A stretch of 64,000 nt of DNA from Aphrophora alni (taxonomy: Eukaryota > Arthropoda > Insecta > Hemiptera > Aphrophoridae), in NCBI GenBank assembly GCA_963513935.1, contig OY740769.1:105441762-105505761 (forward strand), written 5' to 3'. The notes beneath the pieces are model-generated. The model was not told where the DNA came from. It saw only the letters and a program-made list of their open reading frames with translations, and did not search any database. Made by a program: the position numbers and the translations under genes. Shown in pieces: positions 1-11,340 of this stretch. The first letter of the stretch is position 1, and every line of letters begins with the position of its first letter.

Positions 1-157
1 AATATGGAGTTTCAACAAGAAATATCTGCTGTTACATTAAAAAAAAAATAAAAAAATAACAATAATAATAATAATAATAAAATAATAACAATAATAAGAA
101 TTGTAATTTATATTATTCTAGTTGAAACTTCTAGATTGTCTGAATCTTAATATATTT

Positions 158-412
158 AGTATAATTTACCTTTATGTAGTATGTTTATAAGAATATTTAT
201 TAATCAAAATGTAAGTACAGCTGTTTCATCTGCAAGAAACATCTTCAGGCTTTAGACATTGTCATCAGTTCATTTATTTTTTGTAATACATAATTTTATG
301 TTTGTAACAATGTGCAAAGCGTGATGATGTTTCTTGTAGCTGAAACAGCTGTAGCTACTTTGCGACTAATAAGGATTGTTATAGACATACTGAATAAAGG
401 TAAATTATACTA
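158..412. repeat. Inverted-repeat (MITE-like) element in the intron after exon 4
   Basis: The two ends are inverted copies: the left end reads AGTATAATTTACCTTTA and the right end its complement. Similarity runs inward through TAGTATGT, CAGCTGTTTC and CAAGAAACATC for roughly 90 bases per arm with scattered mismatches, leaving a short AT-rich centre. It has no coding potential. The structure fits a non-autonomous DNA transposon or fold-back element. The family is not identified. Confidence 0.7.
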
Positions 413-947
413 ATTATGTTAATAATAACAACAATAATTAAATATAGATAAACTGACATCTAATTTCCTGCACCATCTAAAATATTTACTTTATACTACG
501 TATATAGTCTTTCTTAACCAAACTGTTTACATGTATAAGTAGCCTATTACGATAATCAGATATATAATGAAAACTCAGTGCTGTTTTTAATAGTTTAAAA
601 CATCTTAGAGGATTGATGATAGAAGATAGCACTAATTCAATCCTGTTTCAACCTGAAGTAATAGGCCTTGATGTTTTACTGGTATGTATAGCCTTCGTAC
701 TTTTAATGTGTCAGTCAGAATCTTTTGTTGTATTTAAAATTCTCTCATGCTAAGTAATCAGTTATAGCCATTCTATGTATAATATAATTCCGATAAATAA
801 AAATAAAATTACAATGTTATAAATTATTGCTGATGGTGTACTAGAACAGTTATATGCTCAGTGTTTAAAATAAATCTATATAATTCCAAATTTATAATTA
901 ACAGAATATCAAAGAATTTAATTTAATAAATAAAAAGTATTACTTAC

Positions 948-1099
948 AACATGTTCAGGGATTACTTCTAGGCTAACACTGGTAATGCTGTCTTTGGCAA
1001 TACTATCTTCTTCAATATGAATCTCTGTAACAGGTACCTTTAACTCTGCAGCAAATTGGTTATGTCCTCCTATCAAAGCATAATCCTCTGCAGTCCAAC
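948..1099 (-). CDS. Exon 4 of ankyrin-repeat gene, end of ankyrin domain
   Basis: The acceptor is TTATTATAG|GTTGGAC; the first two bases complete the split Gly codon, giving G-WTAEDYALIGGHNQFAAEL, a degenerate seventh repeat that typically caps the array. An acidic linker follows (IHIEEDSIAKDS). The donor GTAAGT lies at 942-947 and leaves phase 0. No recognisable exon follows within positions 1-941, so the gene continues beyond the window. Alternative splicing at a GT three bases upstream is conceivable but weaker. Confidence 0.82.
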
Positions 1100-1124
1100 C
1101 TATAATAAACATGAAATAACAGAG

Positions 1125-1227
1125 TAACTGTTATTCTGTCAATCTGGTTTACATATTTTTTATTTATATTTTCTGATAACTGTTATTCTGTCAATCTGGT
1201 TTACATATGTTTTATTTATATTTTTTA
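1125..1227. repeat. 52-bp tandem duplication beside the exon 4 acceptor
   Basis: A unit of about 52 bases beginning TAACTGTTATTCTGTC is present twice in direct succession with only a few differences. It lies inside intron 3, about 26 bases upstream (in gene sense) of the exon 4 acceptor, so it may affect the branch-point or polypyrimidine region. Confidence 0.85.
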
Positions 1228-2883
1228 ATACTTAACATTTGAGGAACTGCTGAAACTACACATAGGGAATTTGTTCTAATATTCTGATTGTTATATCTGA
1301 AAATGTACAACTTATATTTTTAACTAAAATAGAAAAAGTGTAGCTTAATAGATTGCAAGTAGTTATTTTCATATAAAGTTTTATAATTTTGCTAATTTGT
1401 AATTACTTCATAAAGAATTAGAGTTATTATTAAATAAATTGGAAGAGTTTTATAAAAGCAGAACAGTATGGTAATTAGATTAAACAAGTTGAATTACTAA
1501 TAATAAAAACGATTTTACTTTTATCAAATAATGTATCAGCAACATGGCAAGTTTTCATAATAATTTATATTACTTATAATGTGATTAAAGATTTAAAAAA
1601 AATTGTTTTTAAAGCAATTTAACCAGATTTTAGCTTTGTTTTTTTAGCTTAGATATAGGATTTTAATTAGGAAGGGACATTATTTTATAGACTTTTAAGG
1701 AGTTGTTTAACTATGGCACATGACTATCTATTCTTCATAATAATAATCATTTAAATGTATACAAAGATTTATTAAATTGTTAATTAAAAATTAAAATTAT
1801 ATTGATATATTTTGTGAAATTATCTTACTCACATATCTGAACAGACTTAGACTTTAACTTTAAAGGAAAAAAATTATTAAGGAAACTTTATAAAAATATT
1901 ACATAATTAATTATTATATTTGAAATGACAAAATACTTTTTCACAAAGACAAATTATTTTACTTTTTTAAATGAACAAAATATTTAGGAAATGTTAAAGT
2001 AACTGTCTCAATTTCTAGAATTCCAGATAGAGCAACAAATTCCAGATACTTATGAACCAGGTGAAAAACTACAGATTGTATAGTCTTTTCTAGACCAGGT
2101 TACAAGGGCTGACTTGCTGTGAAGGAACAGTTCAGTTTTGGTCATCTACTTTTTATGTGTTATGTTTTTATCCAATTTACAAGCTTTTCCTTTCCGGTTC
2201 CCATTTCAGTGTGAAATAATGTAAATATTACTAGCTGTTATTTGTGGACGGTTGTCAGTCAGTTTATTTACAATTAGTTACAGACATTTAAAGTGATTAA
2301 TTTATTGTCACTTAAGCAATTATAATCGTGTGTTATGTTGTGCTTAATCTATTGAACATTTACAGTATTTGTTTCATGGTAAGCACTAAGATTAAAAAAA
2401 ATTGCAAATTCAAGTGGGCTGAAAAAAGTTGTACAAACTTCAAATAATTAATTATAAATTTTTAAACATTAAAAAAAATTAACAAGTTCAGTATGAGCTG
2501 AGACGGCTATGTTAAAAATTGTGTGTTAAATATGTAATGCTTGTTTAGAAAAAATGAATTTGAATAGAAATTAATGTATATTTTGAGTTTAATTACAGCT
2601 CTAATTTTAGACAAATAATAATAATAAAAATAATTTACGACTGAAATACTAAACAAGAAAGTAAACTCTTGATGTTGTTGTACTTAACTATTTTTATGGT
2701 GATAAACTTAAATGTTTTCTCTAAGGAATGCTTAACTTTACTACACCATTGATTTCAAAGGAGTTTTCTCCAGAATATAACAAATAGAAGGTTTTTCTAC
2801 AGCTGTGAATTTAGCTACTTTTTTCATAAATGTTCATTTAAATGAAAGTTTTTATCGAATTATATATTAAAATAAATACATAC
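1228..2883. other. Intron 3, remaining part: nothing recognised
   Basis: AT-rich intron of the ankyrin-repeat gene. I see no coding remnant, strong inverted repeat or simple-sequence tract beyond short A/T runs. Confidence 0.5.
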
Positions 2884-3085
2884 CATTTGAATCACAAGTG
2901 TCCAGATGAGCTCCATATTCAAGGAATAGTGAAACCAGAGCAGACTGACCACTTCTTGCTGCCAACATTAGAGGTGTTCTATTGTCTCGGTCTACAACAT
3001 TAACATGTGCTCCATATTGAAGTAATAGTTCAACGAGATCTTTATGTTCTTGCTCCGTTGCTATGTGCAGCGGCATTTCTCCCAT
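2884..3085 (-). CDS. Exon 3 of ankyrin-repeat gene (67 codons plus one base)
   Basis: The acceptor reads CTACAG|ATGGGAG. The ATG here is internal, not a start, because it falls at the conserved loop before EMPLHIATEQEH. The exon encodes ankyrin repeat 5 and repeat 6 (RTPLMLAARSGQSALVSLFLEYGAHLD). It ends at AATG|GTATGT, a strong donor, in phase 1, so the final glycine codon is completed by exon 4. Five- to six-residue finger-loop motifs (PLHIA, PLMLA) are intact, suggesting the gene is under constraint. Confidence 0.87.
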
Positions 3086-3233
3086 CTGTAGAGTACTGAA
3101 TTAGAAATGTTTCAAATCCATTGAAAATCAGTAAAAAATTTAAATAGCATATGATAAAAAGTAATACTTTTACAGCTAAAAGCAATACAAACTACATAGT
3201 ATTATTGAAAAGTAGATTACAAAAAGCACATGA

Positions 3234-4360
3234 GGTCTGTCCAAGAAGTATCTAGCAATTTAATATTAACAAACACATACTGTGGCTCATGTAATTATCA
3301 ATGCTTCTATTATTCAAAACAGTCTGCAAAGTCCTTTTTCTGGAATTGTTATCAGTTGCTTCATGATATTCGCTTTCCCTTTCAAAGGTGATTTTAGCTT
3401 TAGAACAAGTCAGAAGTTGCAGGGAGACAAATAAGGACTGTAGGGGGCATGCATATTATTCTGATGAAGCTCCCAGTCATCACTTGTCTACAGTATCTTA
3501 TTCTTACTGGAACTCTTATCTGGTGTAGTAACATCAATGTAGAGGAGTATTTATTATTAAATTTTGACCTGCAGCGGTATATCACCTTCTGAATCATAAA
3601 ACACTGCTAACATTGCCTTGACTTTATAACCTTCTTAGGACTCTGAAAACCAGCGCCTTTCATTAGGTAGACTGAGCTTTTGTTTCAAGGTCAAACCCAT
3701 GGATCTATTATTCATCTCTGGTTTATGACCAGTTTCATGAAATATGTTTAATATTATTAGTGGTTTAAAACAAATCTTCTGAAATTGTAGCATGTCCTAT
3801 ATCATGTTGTACAACATCATGGTGTGATGACAAGCTGTGGAACAAATTTTGCTATCACAAGTTAAATACCAAGATTTTCCATCAAAATCTCTGAAAACAC
3901 TCATTTTAAAAATCCCTAGATCATCTTTTATTCCTTACACTGACATTTACCAATTTCTGTAGATTGGAGCATTCACTCACACAACATTTTCAGGCGTTCT
4001 GCTTGTTGAAGGACTTCCAAAACATGGTTGCTTTCAACAGACACTCATATATTTTTGAAGCATCTGTACCTTAATTTTTAGCTTAATCATCCGAGTACTT
4101 TCTATAGACGAATGTTATCATTTTAGGAAAAATTGATACACATTTGCTGATCTACATGCTTGTTAGTTGTGAATGTGATGGTCGCACAGTACAACCTTGT
4201 TTCAATGATATGTACCAGACAACTGAATAGTCCAGTAGATTAATAACTGTTCATGCATACGGAGATAGATCCCCTCTGATTGATTTCCAATTTACGTCTA
4301 GGCAGCATAAACCAGTCTTTTGATATTATAAATGAATGGGTACTTTTTGAACAGACTTTG
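3234..4360 (-). mobile_element. Decayed mariner-family transposon inside intron 2
   Basis: The ends are imperfect inverted repeats (left GGTCTGTCCAAGAAGTAT, right the complement of AGTCTGTTCAAAAAGTAC), about 1.13 kb apart, a usual mariner size. Read on the minus strand in shifting frames, three mariner transposase landmarks appear in order: GSPSTSRTPENV (helix-turn-helix linker, near 4000), GFDLETKAQS (near 3690) and YSPYLSPCNF followed by KLKSPLKGK (near 3430-3360). In active mariners the last motif holds the third catalytic aspartate; here that position is asparagine. Multiple frameshifts and stops show it is dead. A TA target duplication is not clear at my assigned ends, so the ends may be off by a few bases. 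Confidence 0.8.
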
Positions 4361-4779
4361 TACACTCTTTTTAATAGATTAAGGCTTGATTAAAACCCAA
4401 GTTGAGGTAGTTAGTTTTCTTTCCAACTGCAACGCAGGCTGTTATAGACCAAAATGTTAGACTATGTCATGCACTCACTAGAAGAGTAGTGATGACAAAT
4501 GTTTCTTAGGATGTACTTTTTTAAGTTAAGTGTTGTGTAATGAATGAAGTAATGACTATAATAAATATTTTAAACATGTACATATTTGAATCTATATTTG
4601 GCTCTTTGCAGCCAAAATTGTATAGATTTGGTTAAGGAAATTGTAATTATTTTTATATAAATTATTAAGGTTGTCTACTATTACTCATGATTATATTAAA
4701 GTTAGTATTAAATGACAAACTAAACGTTTTAAAATCATAAAAGTATGAATTAAAATATAACAACAGAATGTATAACTAC

Positions 4780-4953
4780 ATTGTTTGAGCAGTCATAGTT
4801 TGCACCCTTTTTCAGAAGTAAAGACATAATGTTGAAGAACCCTTGTCTTGCTGCTAAATGAAGCCCAGTATTGGCATTTCCATCTGTTGTATTGAGATCA
4901 ACCCCTCTCTCTATAAGCAAGTGAACACATTCTTTAACACCACATTCAACTGC
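4780..4953 (-). CDS. Exon 2 of ankyrin-repeat gene (58 codons)
   Basis: The acceptor reads TTTTCAG|GCAGTTG, and the exon resumes ankyrin repeat 3 in phase 0 (AVECGVKECVHLLIERG), which joins exactly to the TPFLK end of exon 1. Repeat 4 follows (TGLHLAARQGFF...LLLKKGANYD). The donor is AAT|GTAGTT, weaker than consensus but placed where the repeat frame requires it: exon 3 continues with a normal repeat start. Length is 174 bases, a multiple of three, so skipping this exon would keep the frame. Confidence 0.85.
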
Positions 4954-5206
4954 CTGAAAACACAAAAAATAATAAATTATTATCTATTAAAAGGTATTGA
5001 TATATCTGAACAATAATGAATTACTAATTTTATAATTAATTAGATGTTATTATTATAGTGCATTTATCGTAGGGTTTTGCAGGATAATTTAGATAGTGTT
5101 CAAAAATAAACTACAACTTAATACAATTGCCAAATAATGTCATATTACAGAAAACTAAATCTTTTTATTAGTAATTACAGCATTAATTTACAGATATTGA
5201 ATAGGG

Positions 5207-5415
5207 TAAATAATACTAAGGACTTGGGAGTTCTTATGTTGGAGAATTGTCTTTCAATAATCATATTGTAAATGTAGTTTAAAGAGCTTATTCCACATTA
5301 TGTTGTATTTGCGGAATAGGAAGTGCATTGTATGATATCAAGGCGTTGAAGATTTTATTTAATGGTTTAGTTAAATCAAGTCTGGAATTTGTTTGTGTTA
5401 TCTGGTCTCCATGAA
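5207..5415 (+). pseudogene. Fragment of jockey/CR1-like reverse transcriptase C-terminal region
   Basis: A KDLGVL motif appears near 5217. After a frameshift comes a stretch with FNNHI, then IKALKILFNGLVKSSLEF and VIWSP, the order seen after the polymerase domain of jockey/CR1 reverse transcriptases (usually ...KDLGV...F..HI...LK.LYN.LVRS.LEY...VW.P). It contains stops and at least one frameshift. An open stretch of 75 codons just downstream (5532-5759) may be further decayed sequence of the same element, but I cannot align it with confidence. The fragment lies antisense to the ankyrin gene in intron 1. Confidence 0.6.
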
Positions 5416-6306
5416 CAATATATTATATTAGCATTAAATTACATTTTCAAATTAAACTAAGAAATAAATAATTTATAGTTATACCAATAGAAAGTTTTAA
5501 GTACGGGTTACAAGTTGATGTACACTCTCAATTGACATTCCGATATGTTCAGGAAAGAAATATTTACTACATAACAATATGTAGAATAAAATTGGTTCAG
5601 AGGAACGATTTGGGAAGAATTTTGGATTTATGTGAATGTCTAATAATTAAAAGATTCAAGGTTCAAGTTAAGTCAAAGCCATATTATGTTAAAGGGATAA
5701 GTTATGAAGAGATGTTTAAGGGATTCAGATTGTTTATGTTTATAAACCATCCAAAATAAATTCTAATCCATAGATCTTCAAATTTTACATTTAGTTCTAC
5801 ATATCTATATCTGATGAATCAGCATAGTGATGTGAATCTCCAACAAAATTATTCTTATAAATGAGAATTAGAAAAGAAAAGAAGAGAGGGATTTTATCAC
5901 TAGTTCTAGACAACCATTCACTTCTTTCATACAAAAGGGAAGTTGTTTCAGGTTGAGATTCCAATTTTAACATACAATACATTTCATTTAAAGTAAATTC
6001 AAATAGTTAATTATTACTTCACACTTCTCAAATAAATTGAATTTCTAATAAAATTCGTAAAAATTGCCAAGTTAAATCAAAGTTCCTTTGTGTTTGAAAT
6101 ATTATAAATATTCAATTTATTTTGATCATAGGATTTCGTATTAGAAACAATGTTTTGTATTAGATTAAGATAATTCTGTTATAAAGTGTCATGATGTGTC
6201 AAATTTACCAGGAGAGATAAATCAATTTAAGATTATTTTATTACGTGTAATATTTAAAACATTATATTTTTAAAATTACTACTTAATGATGGAATATTTG
6301 TATTAA

Positions 6307-7023
6307 TATTATTGTTTGTTCGGACATTTGCCATCATTTGTGTATAAGAAACAATACACGACGTTTCGAGAGTATAAATAAACTCCCGTTATCAAGTGCC
6401 TAACTTACAAACAAACTAAAACATGCAGACAGAACACACAACCCAATCAGCCAAACTAGTATAGAAATAAGGCCCTTGTGGTTACCTCTTATTAAAAATA
6501 AGCTTAAAATTGAAAATAAACAAAATCTTAAAGAAAAAAAGGCTGAAGTTTTAACTGTTGAAAGCGAAGAAATTTAACTGTTGAAGAAACTGTTGTTACG
6601 CGTTCAAAGGCTAGGAAAGTAAAAGAGAGGACGCTGTAGGCGTTAACTACCGGTTTCATAACTCCTCCCCCTCCCAGTTGGCTGATTGTCTCACGACCGT
6701 TAGTTTGTTTTGTGACTGTGGCTGTGAACAGACATATTTTGGTTGGTATTTGTCAGCTGCTGTGTACTCCGTTCAAGATCTCTTTTGACTTGTGGTTTCC
6801 TGATCACATGTGAGTTTCTTTTTAGTTTTTGATCGTTCAGGGTTTGTCCTGGGTGTTTTTTCATTAGGTTTAGTTTCTGAACATAGGCCTAGGCGTGTGT
6901 TCTGTCTGCATGTTTTAGTTTGTAAGTTAGGCACTTGATAACGGGAGTTGATTTATACTCTCGAAACGTCGTGTATTGTTTATTATACACAAATGATGGC
7001 AAATGTCCGAACAAACAATAATG
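6307..7023. mobile_element. 717-bp element with about 130-bp inverted arms, bounded by TTAA
   Basis: The left arm (about 6307-6440) and right arm (about 6892-7023) are near-identical inverted copies apart from a 4-base gap and a few substitutions. Both arms contain a stem-loop (CGGGAGT ... ACTCTCG followed by AAACGTCG) next to CTTGATAA. TTAA occurs immediately outside both ends (6303-6306, 7024-7027), which may be a target duplication or a coincidence in AT-rich DNA. The centre carries a second inverted match, CAATCAGCCAA near 6444 against its complement near 6677. It has no intact open frame. It is either a non-autonomous TTAA-type DNA transposon or an inverted pair of Penelope-like terminal repeats, which often carry hammerhead-like stem-loops ending GAAAC. 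It lies in intron 1. Confidence 0.75.
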
Positions 7024-10000
7024 TTAATTTAAAACGTGATATAGGGGTTTTTTTAAAAAGTAATTGAAAACCCAATGTATCCAAGTTTTGTTAAAAAAAA
7101 AAAAAAAAAAACAACAATTCTAATTAATCAAAATAACTTGTGGGAAATTAAATGAGCGAAACATATTTTTATTGATTCATTTTTTCTAATTAATATTCTT
7201 TAATATTAAAATTAAATCAAAATTGCTTGTTCATAAATATAAAAAATTTAATAATATTTTCTAAACCAGATGAAATAATATATAAGATAGCAATGTTATT
7301 AATCAAAAGAAAGGTGGGGAAAAAGCAAGGTTTAGGTAAGATCCGGAAGCAACTTTTAGGACTCTCAGAGATTTTTCTAAAGGTTTATTAAAATCAATAT
7401 ATGACATAAATAAACAGCCATTAAAGAAATGAAAATAAAATCACCTGATTAAATGAAAGGTAATCAAATATTTTTGACAATTTGAAAATTTGATTAAAAC
7501 ATTTCAAGAATTAAATAAATTATTGTGGCTGCTCCTTGGCATAACTCCTTTTAACCATTGGATATATTATGATTGGATTATTACATGAAGGTAAAAGGTT
7601 TGCTGACACTACAGAATTTACATTTGAAAGCCAGTGTTTTATCTTGATTACATTTGTAATTAAATCAGTCTCATCAATGTTAAAATATCTTTAACAGTTC
7701 TGATTTCAATCATTTGCAACAAATTATGTTTTTACATTTGTCTCTTATACATTCACAGATTTACTTCCCACATAACAGTTTTGAAGGAAGTGTAGTTTCT
7801 GCCTTTAAACCATCAAACCAACCAGTACTGGTCTTAAAAGTCAACTTTCCTCATGGTTGATAGGGAAATTTTGATTTACAGGTGGTTTTTTTTACATTGT
7901 TTTAAAAGAAAATTGAAGATACCACTAGAAAAGTTCTAATTAAACATGATTTAGAATTATATAATCTAATTACAAAAATTATATTGTTTGAATAGCTATG
8001 TTCGACTGTATTTACAACGCACATAGTCTATCTATCATAAGACTGAAAATGTTTAGAAGTAAAAAATTGATGGCATGGTTGAACAACTTATTTTTCCTCT
8101 CCAGATGTATGTTGAGTGCATTATATTACCAACTGTGATACAAACATTTCAAAAAATCTCAAAAAAATTATTTAGTGTAACTCACAAGTGATTATTTTCT
8201 TACTAAACAAATTGTGCATCAAACTTATATTAATTTCCTCACACATTCATTAATAGAAATAAGAAGAATTATGTATATTATATTTTTAGAAAATTCCAAG
8301 TTGAGAAGTTAATCAGATAAAAAGTAAAAATGACCAGTGGGATTCTACAAAGATGAATATTTCAAAATTAGCCTAAGATATTTGACCAATTTTGATAAAA
8401 CGTGAAGACTTATGGCACAAATCAGTGTGCTAAACAGAATGTAAATGAAAATTCAGTTTGAAAATACTAAAATGAAGCTGGTCAATGTTTTGGTATTTTC
8501 CAAGTTAATTTTAAACTATAAATATCATTTAGATTTCGAGATTGACATGTTAGTATTGATTACATCCATTATATTTGCTTAAAACTGGAGTTGAAATCTC
8601 TTCAACCTATTTTGAGATATTTTCTCTCCTGTCCTTGAATTTCATTTGTGACCAACAACTCATAAATGAGTAATTTTGGGATGGTTACAAACATACTGTT
8701 ACTTGGGATCATTTTATGGGCTATATTTTAACAAAACGTTTGATCAAAATCAATATATCTAATTATTTCAAAATAGAGAAAATGAAAATCTTGGTTTTTG
8801 AACAAATATCAAGAAACCTCAAATCCTATTTATCAAAAAGTCTAATGTTTTATTGCTATATTCATGTGGATATAAAAAAATAAGACTTTATGTCAAAAAT
8901 GAGTAAAATTAGTTGAAGCATCAATGGATTTAATTATCTTTCTATTATATTAAATACATCTGCGAAAATATAAAAAAATAGGATAAAAATAAAACCAAAA
9001 ATAGTATTACTACAAAATAATATAACTAAAAACTGATATTAATTGTAATTAGTGTTTTCAAAGAATGAAGAATTATAGCAGTTAGAATTACGCACATCAT
9101 ACATGAAAAGGATTATTATTTGTTAATAATTTTCTAGTTAATATAATTTTCTTGAAGGTAGCTTATAATCAGCACTGTATACAGAAACATATAAAATTTA
9201 TATTGTTACTAATTTGTAACAGTCATTGTGTTTTAACAGACATTGAAACCAAGATAACAGTACACAAAAATTATAGGTGACCAAAACTTCAAAAATACAT
9301 GAGAAATAATTAAAAATATTATCAATTTATTATACAAATCTTACTTATTTACTTTAATCCTTTTGGATATATAAAATTATAGTTGCAAATTCTTAGGAAT
9401 GTTTTAATAGTATAACCTTATCAATTTTTGTTTTTGACATTCTCCCATGTCCCCACCGACAAGTACCCCCCCCCCCCGAATTGTATATTTATGTATTATC
9501 ATAAAAACTTGTAGGGTTGCATATGTTGATCTTTTCCTACTGTAGACATTTTTTTTTAATAATCTAACCAAAACGAAAAAAATAAATTTTTTGAAATGAA
9601 GGTAGTGTACAATATAACATAATTCAATTTCGTCACATCTACAATTTTTAATTATTTTTACGTTGCCTCTGCAAATCACACAGACACTGTTACCATGAAA
9701 AATGCATGTGCCACTTTGAGGGTTGAAAGAGTATGTTCATTTTAAACTTAAAAAAATAGAAACACTATTATACTATTAACAATATTTTTTAAGCCTTGCT
9801 GACCTAGATTTTCCAGTTATGTATTCTCATAAGCAGCATAAATAAATATGTTGTTTGTTTAATTTATTTCAATTTATATAAATTTAACATCCTTAATGAA
9901 TTTAATCCGATAAAAATAGTCTAGATCTTATACTTTGCTGTAATATTTGACTTTATAGAAAAAGGTCTATTTATAGTTTTAATTCACTATTATAATAAAC

Positions 10001-10566
10001 AGTAATTTAATCAACTAAGAATTGTTTTACTATTAATTTATATTTTTATAAAGGTACTTTCATACTTGTGTATAATCCATTATGTATAATATAGGTAGCA
10101 ATATAGAAAGTTATGTAGGAAATATTATAATATAATAATCTATAATGTCTAATATATTATATTATAATTTACTGTCATGTCTGTACTATGGATTCACATA
10201 CTTGTGGTGATAACCTCTAAATATATTAGATATTGATTTAACCGAAGTGTAAAAAGTAATACATTTTGAAAAATGTAAATTTTAGAAATCACGGTTAGTT
10301 TCAAACTAAAAACAGCAATTATTCACAATAATATAGTAAATAGAATCCTGACTTTTTGAATTATTTATTGTAAATTGAAAACGATGAAGATTGTATAGTG
10401 AACAAATGCAATTATTTAGGTCTACTGCTCTAGCTTTGTGGTTTAAACAGGTGTTTTTTCTAAAAATGAACAAGCTATATTTAGTATTAGTTCTTACAAT
10501 TATTTATAGGTAATTGGTACTTAATAGTATGACAAGCAAGTTATGGTGTGTATAAACTAAATTTAC
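7024..10566. other. Rest of intron 1: nothing recognised
   Basis: AT-rich sequence with a C-run near 9468-9477 and short A/T repeats near 10080-10170. A 91-codon minus-strand open stretch (9404-9679) has low-complexity content around the C-run and no family likeness. I see no transposon ends here. Confidence 0.5.
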
Positions 10567-10965
10567 CTTTAGGAAGGGCGTCATCCCTTCTCCATCATAT
10601 ACATCCATCGATGCTTTATTGCTAAGTAAATACCAAACAACATTAGTGTGACCTTGAGCTGAAGCCAAATGAAGAGGAGTCCTGTTATATTCATCCACCA
10701 AATTAACGTCAACTTTTTTCGCATACACTTTTATTTTATCCAAATTACCTTGCCACGCAGCTTTGTGTAGTTTTGACATAAACTTGTCTTTGCCATTTAA
10801 GTCTATGTCATACCCATATCCAGACTGCAATCCCTCTATGTGTTCATCCTCACTTTGTATCTTCTGACCCGACGGATTCGTTATCTCGACAGAAATGTGT
10901 GAATTCGTAAGCTTCTCTTTCTTATCATCCTTTTTACCCTTCATGAAATTTAAGAAACTTTTCAT
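10567..10965 (-). CDS. Exon 1 of ankyrin-repeat gene (start codon, residues 1-133)
   Basis: This exon gives 133 codons from the ATG at 10963-10965. The start is supported by an in-frame TAA 15 bases upstream (10978-10980). The first 20 residues are very basic (MKSFLNFMKGKKDDKKEK), and a charged, glycine-containing linker follows. Ankyrin repeat 1 starts near residue 65 (KLHKAAWQGN) and repeat 2 near residue 96 (RTPLHLASAQGH). The exon ends inside repeat 3 at TPFLK, followed by a donor reading AAG|GTAAAT in phase 0. The open frame continues about 20 codons into the intron, but that tail has no ankyrin character. Confidence 0.88.
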
Positions 10966-11340
10966 TATTACTACAGTTTAACTCACTAAAATAACAACGA
11001 TACAGTGTGTTCCTAAATAGACCCACTCTCATTCACTTTTACTGTTTGAAATGTTTGAATATCAACAACGACGCTCTTCAGATATGAATGGGGGAAAATC
11101 AATACTGCAGAGGTGTACCACGCTAGGCGTAGTGTTACGGTTTAAATATAGAGTGCACTCACTGACACGTTCACACTTAAAAATTATCAATGAAATATAT
11201 ATATTATCACGGTTGAATTTCTTAGCAGATAAAATTGCCTTTCAATTAGAAATAACAGCACACACACGGAACTCGACTTTCAACATCGCCGCCGTTTAAT
11301 CGTAACAGCTGCTTGCTCAAGTTCAAAGCAATATAGCCAA
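10966..11340 (-). promoter_or_regulatory. Probable 5' UTR and promoter region of the ankyrin-repeat gene
   Basis: This is the stretch directly upstream of the start codon. It is richer in CpG than its surroundings, with a CGCCGCCG-type core near 11286-11297 and several CG dinucleotides near 11070-11130. No TATA box is obvious at a suitable distance. An 82-codon plus-strand open stretch overlaps it but has low-complexity, non-family content and is probably chance. Confidence 0.35.

Larger units (their letters stand above)
948..10965 (-). other. Gene span: ankyrin-repeat protein, ANKRD26/UACA-like, 5' half (partial)
   Basis: Four minus-strand exons splice in a single frame and encode about 310 residues: a short basic N-terminus followed by six ankyrin repeats and the start of a seventh. 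Phases agree at every junction (0, 0, 1), and each intron has GT and AG ends. The order is a basic leader, a Gly-Tyr spacer, then ankyrin repeats beginning with a KLHKAAWQGN-type repeat. This resembles the start of animal ANKRD26/UACA/POTE-type proteins, which continue into long coiled coils. No stop codon is reached: exon 4 ends at a GTAAGT donor at 942-947, so the remainder, possibly the coiled coil, lies left of position 1. Ankyrin repeats bind proteins; in vertebrate relatives the product acts at centrosomal or cytoskeletal sites, which is an inference here. Assignment to an ankyrin gene is firm; assignment to the ANKRD26 family is moderate. Confidence 0.85.

Noticed and set aside
11051..11299. 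82-codon open stretch upstream of the ankyrin gene, opposite strand
   Set aside because: It overlaps the likely promoter/5' UTR and has no recognisable features.
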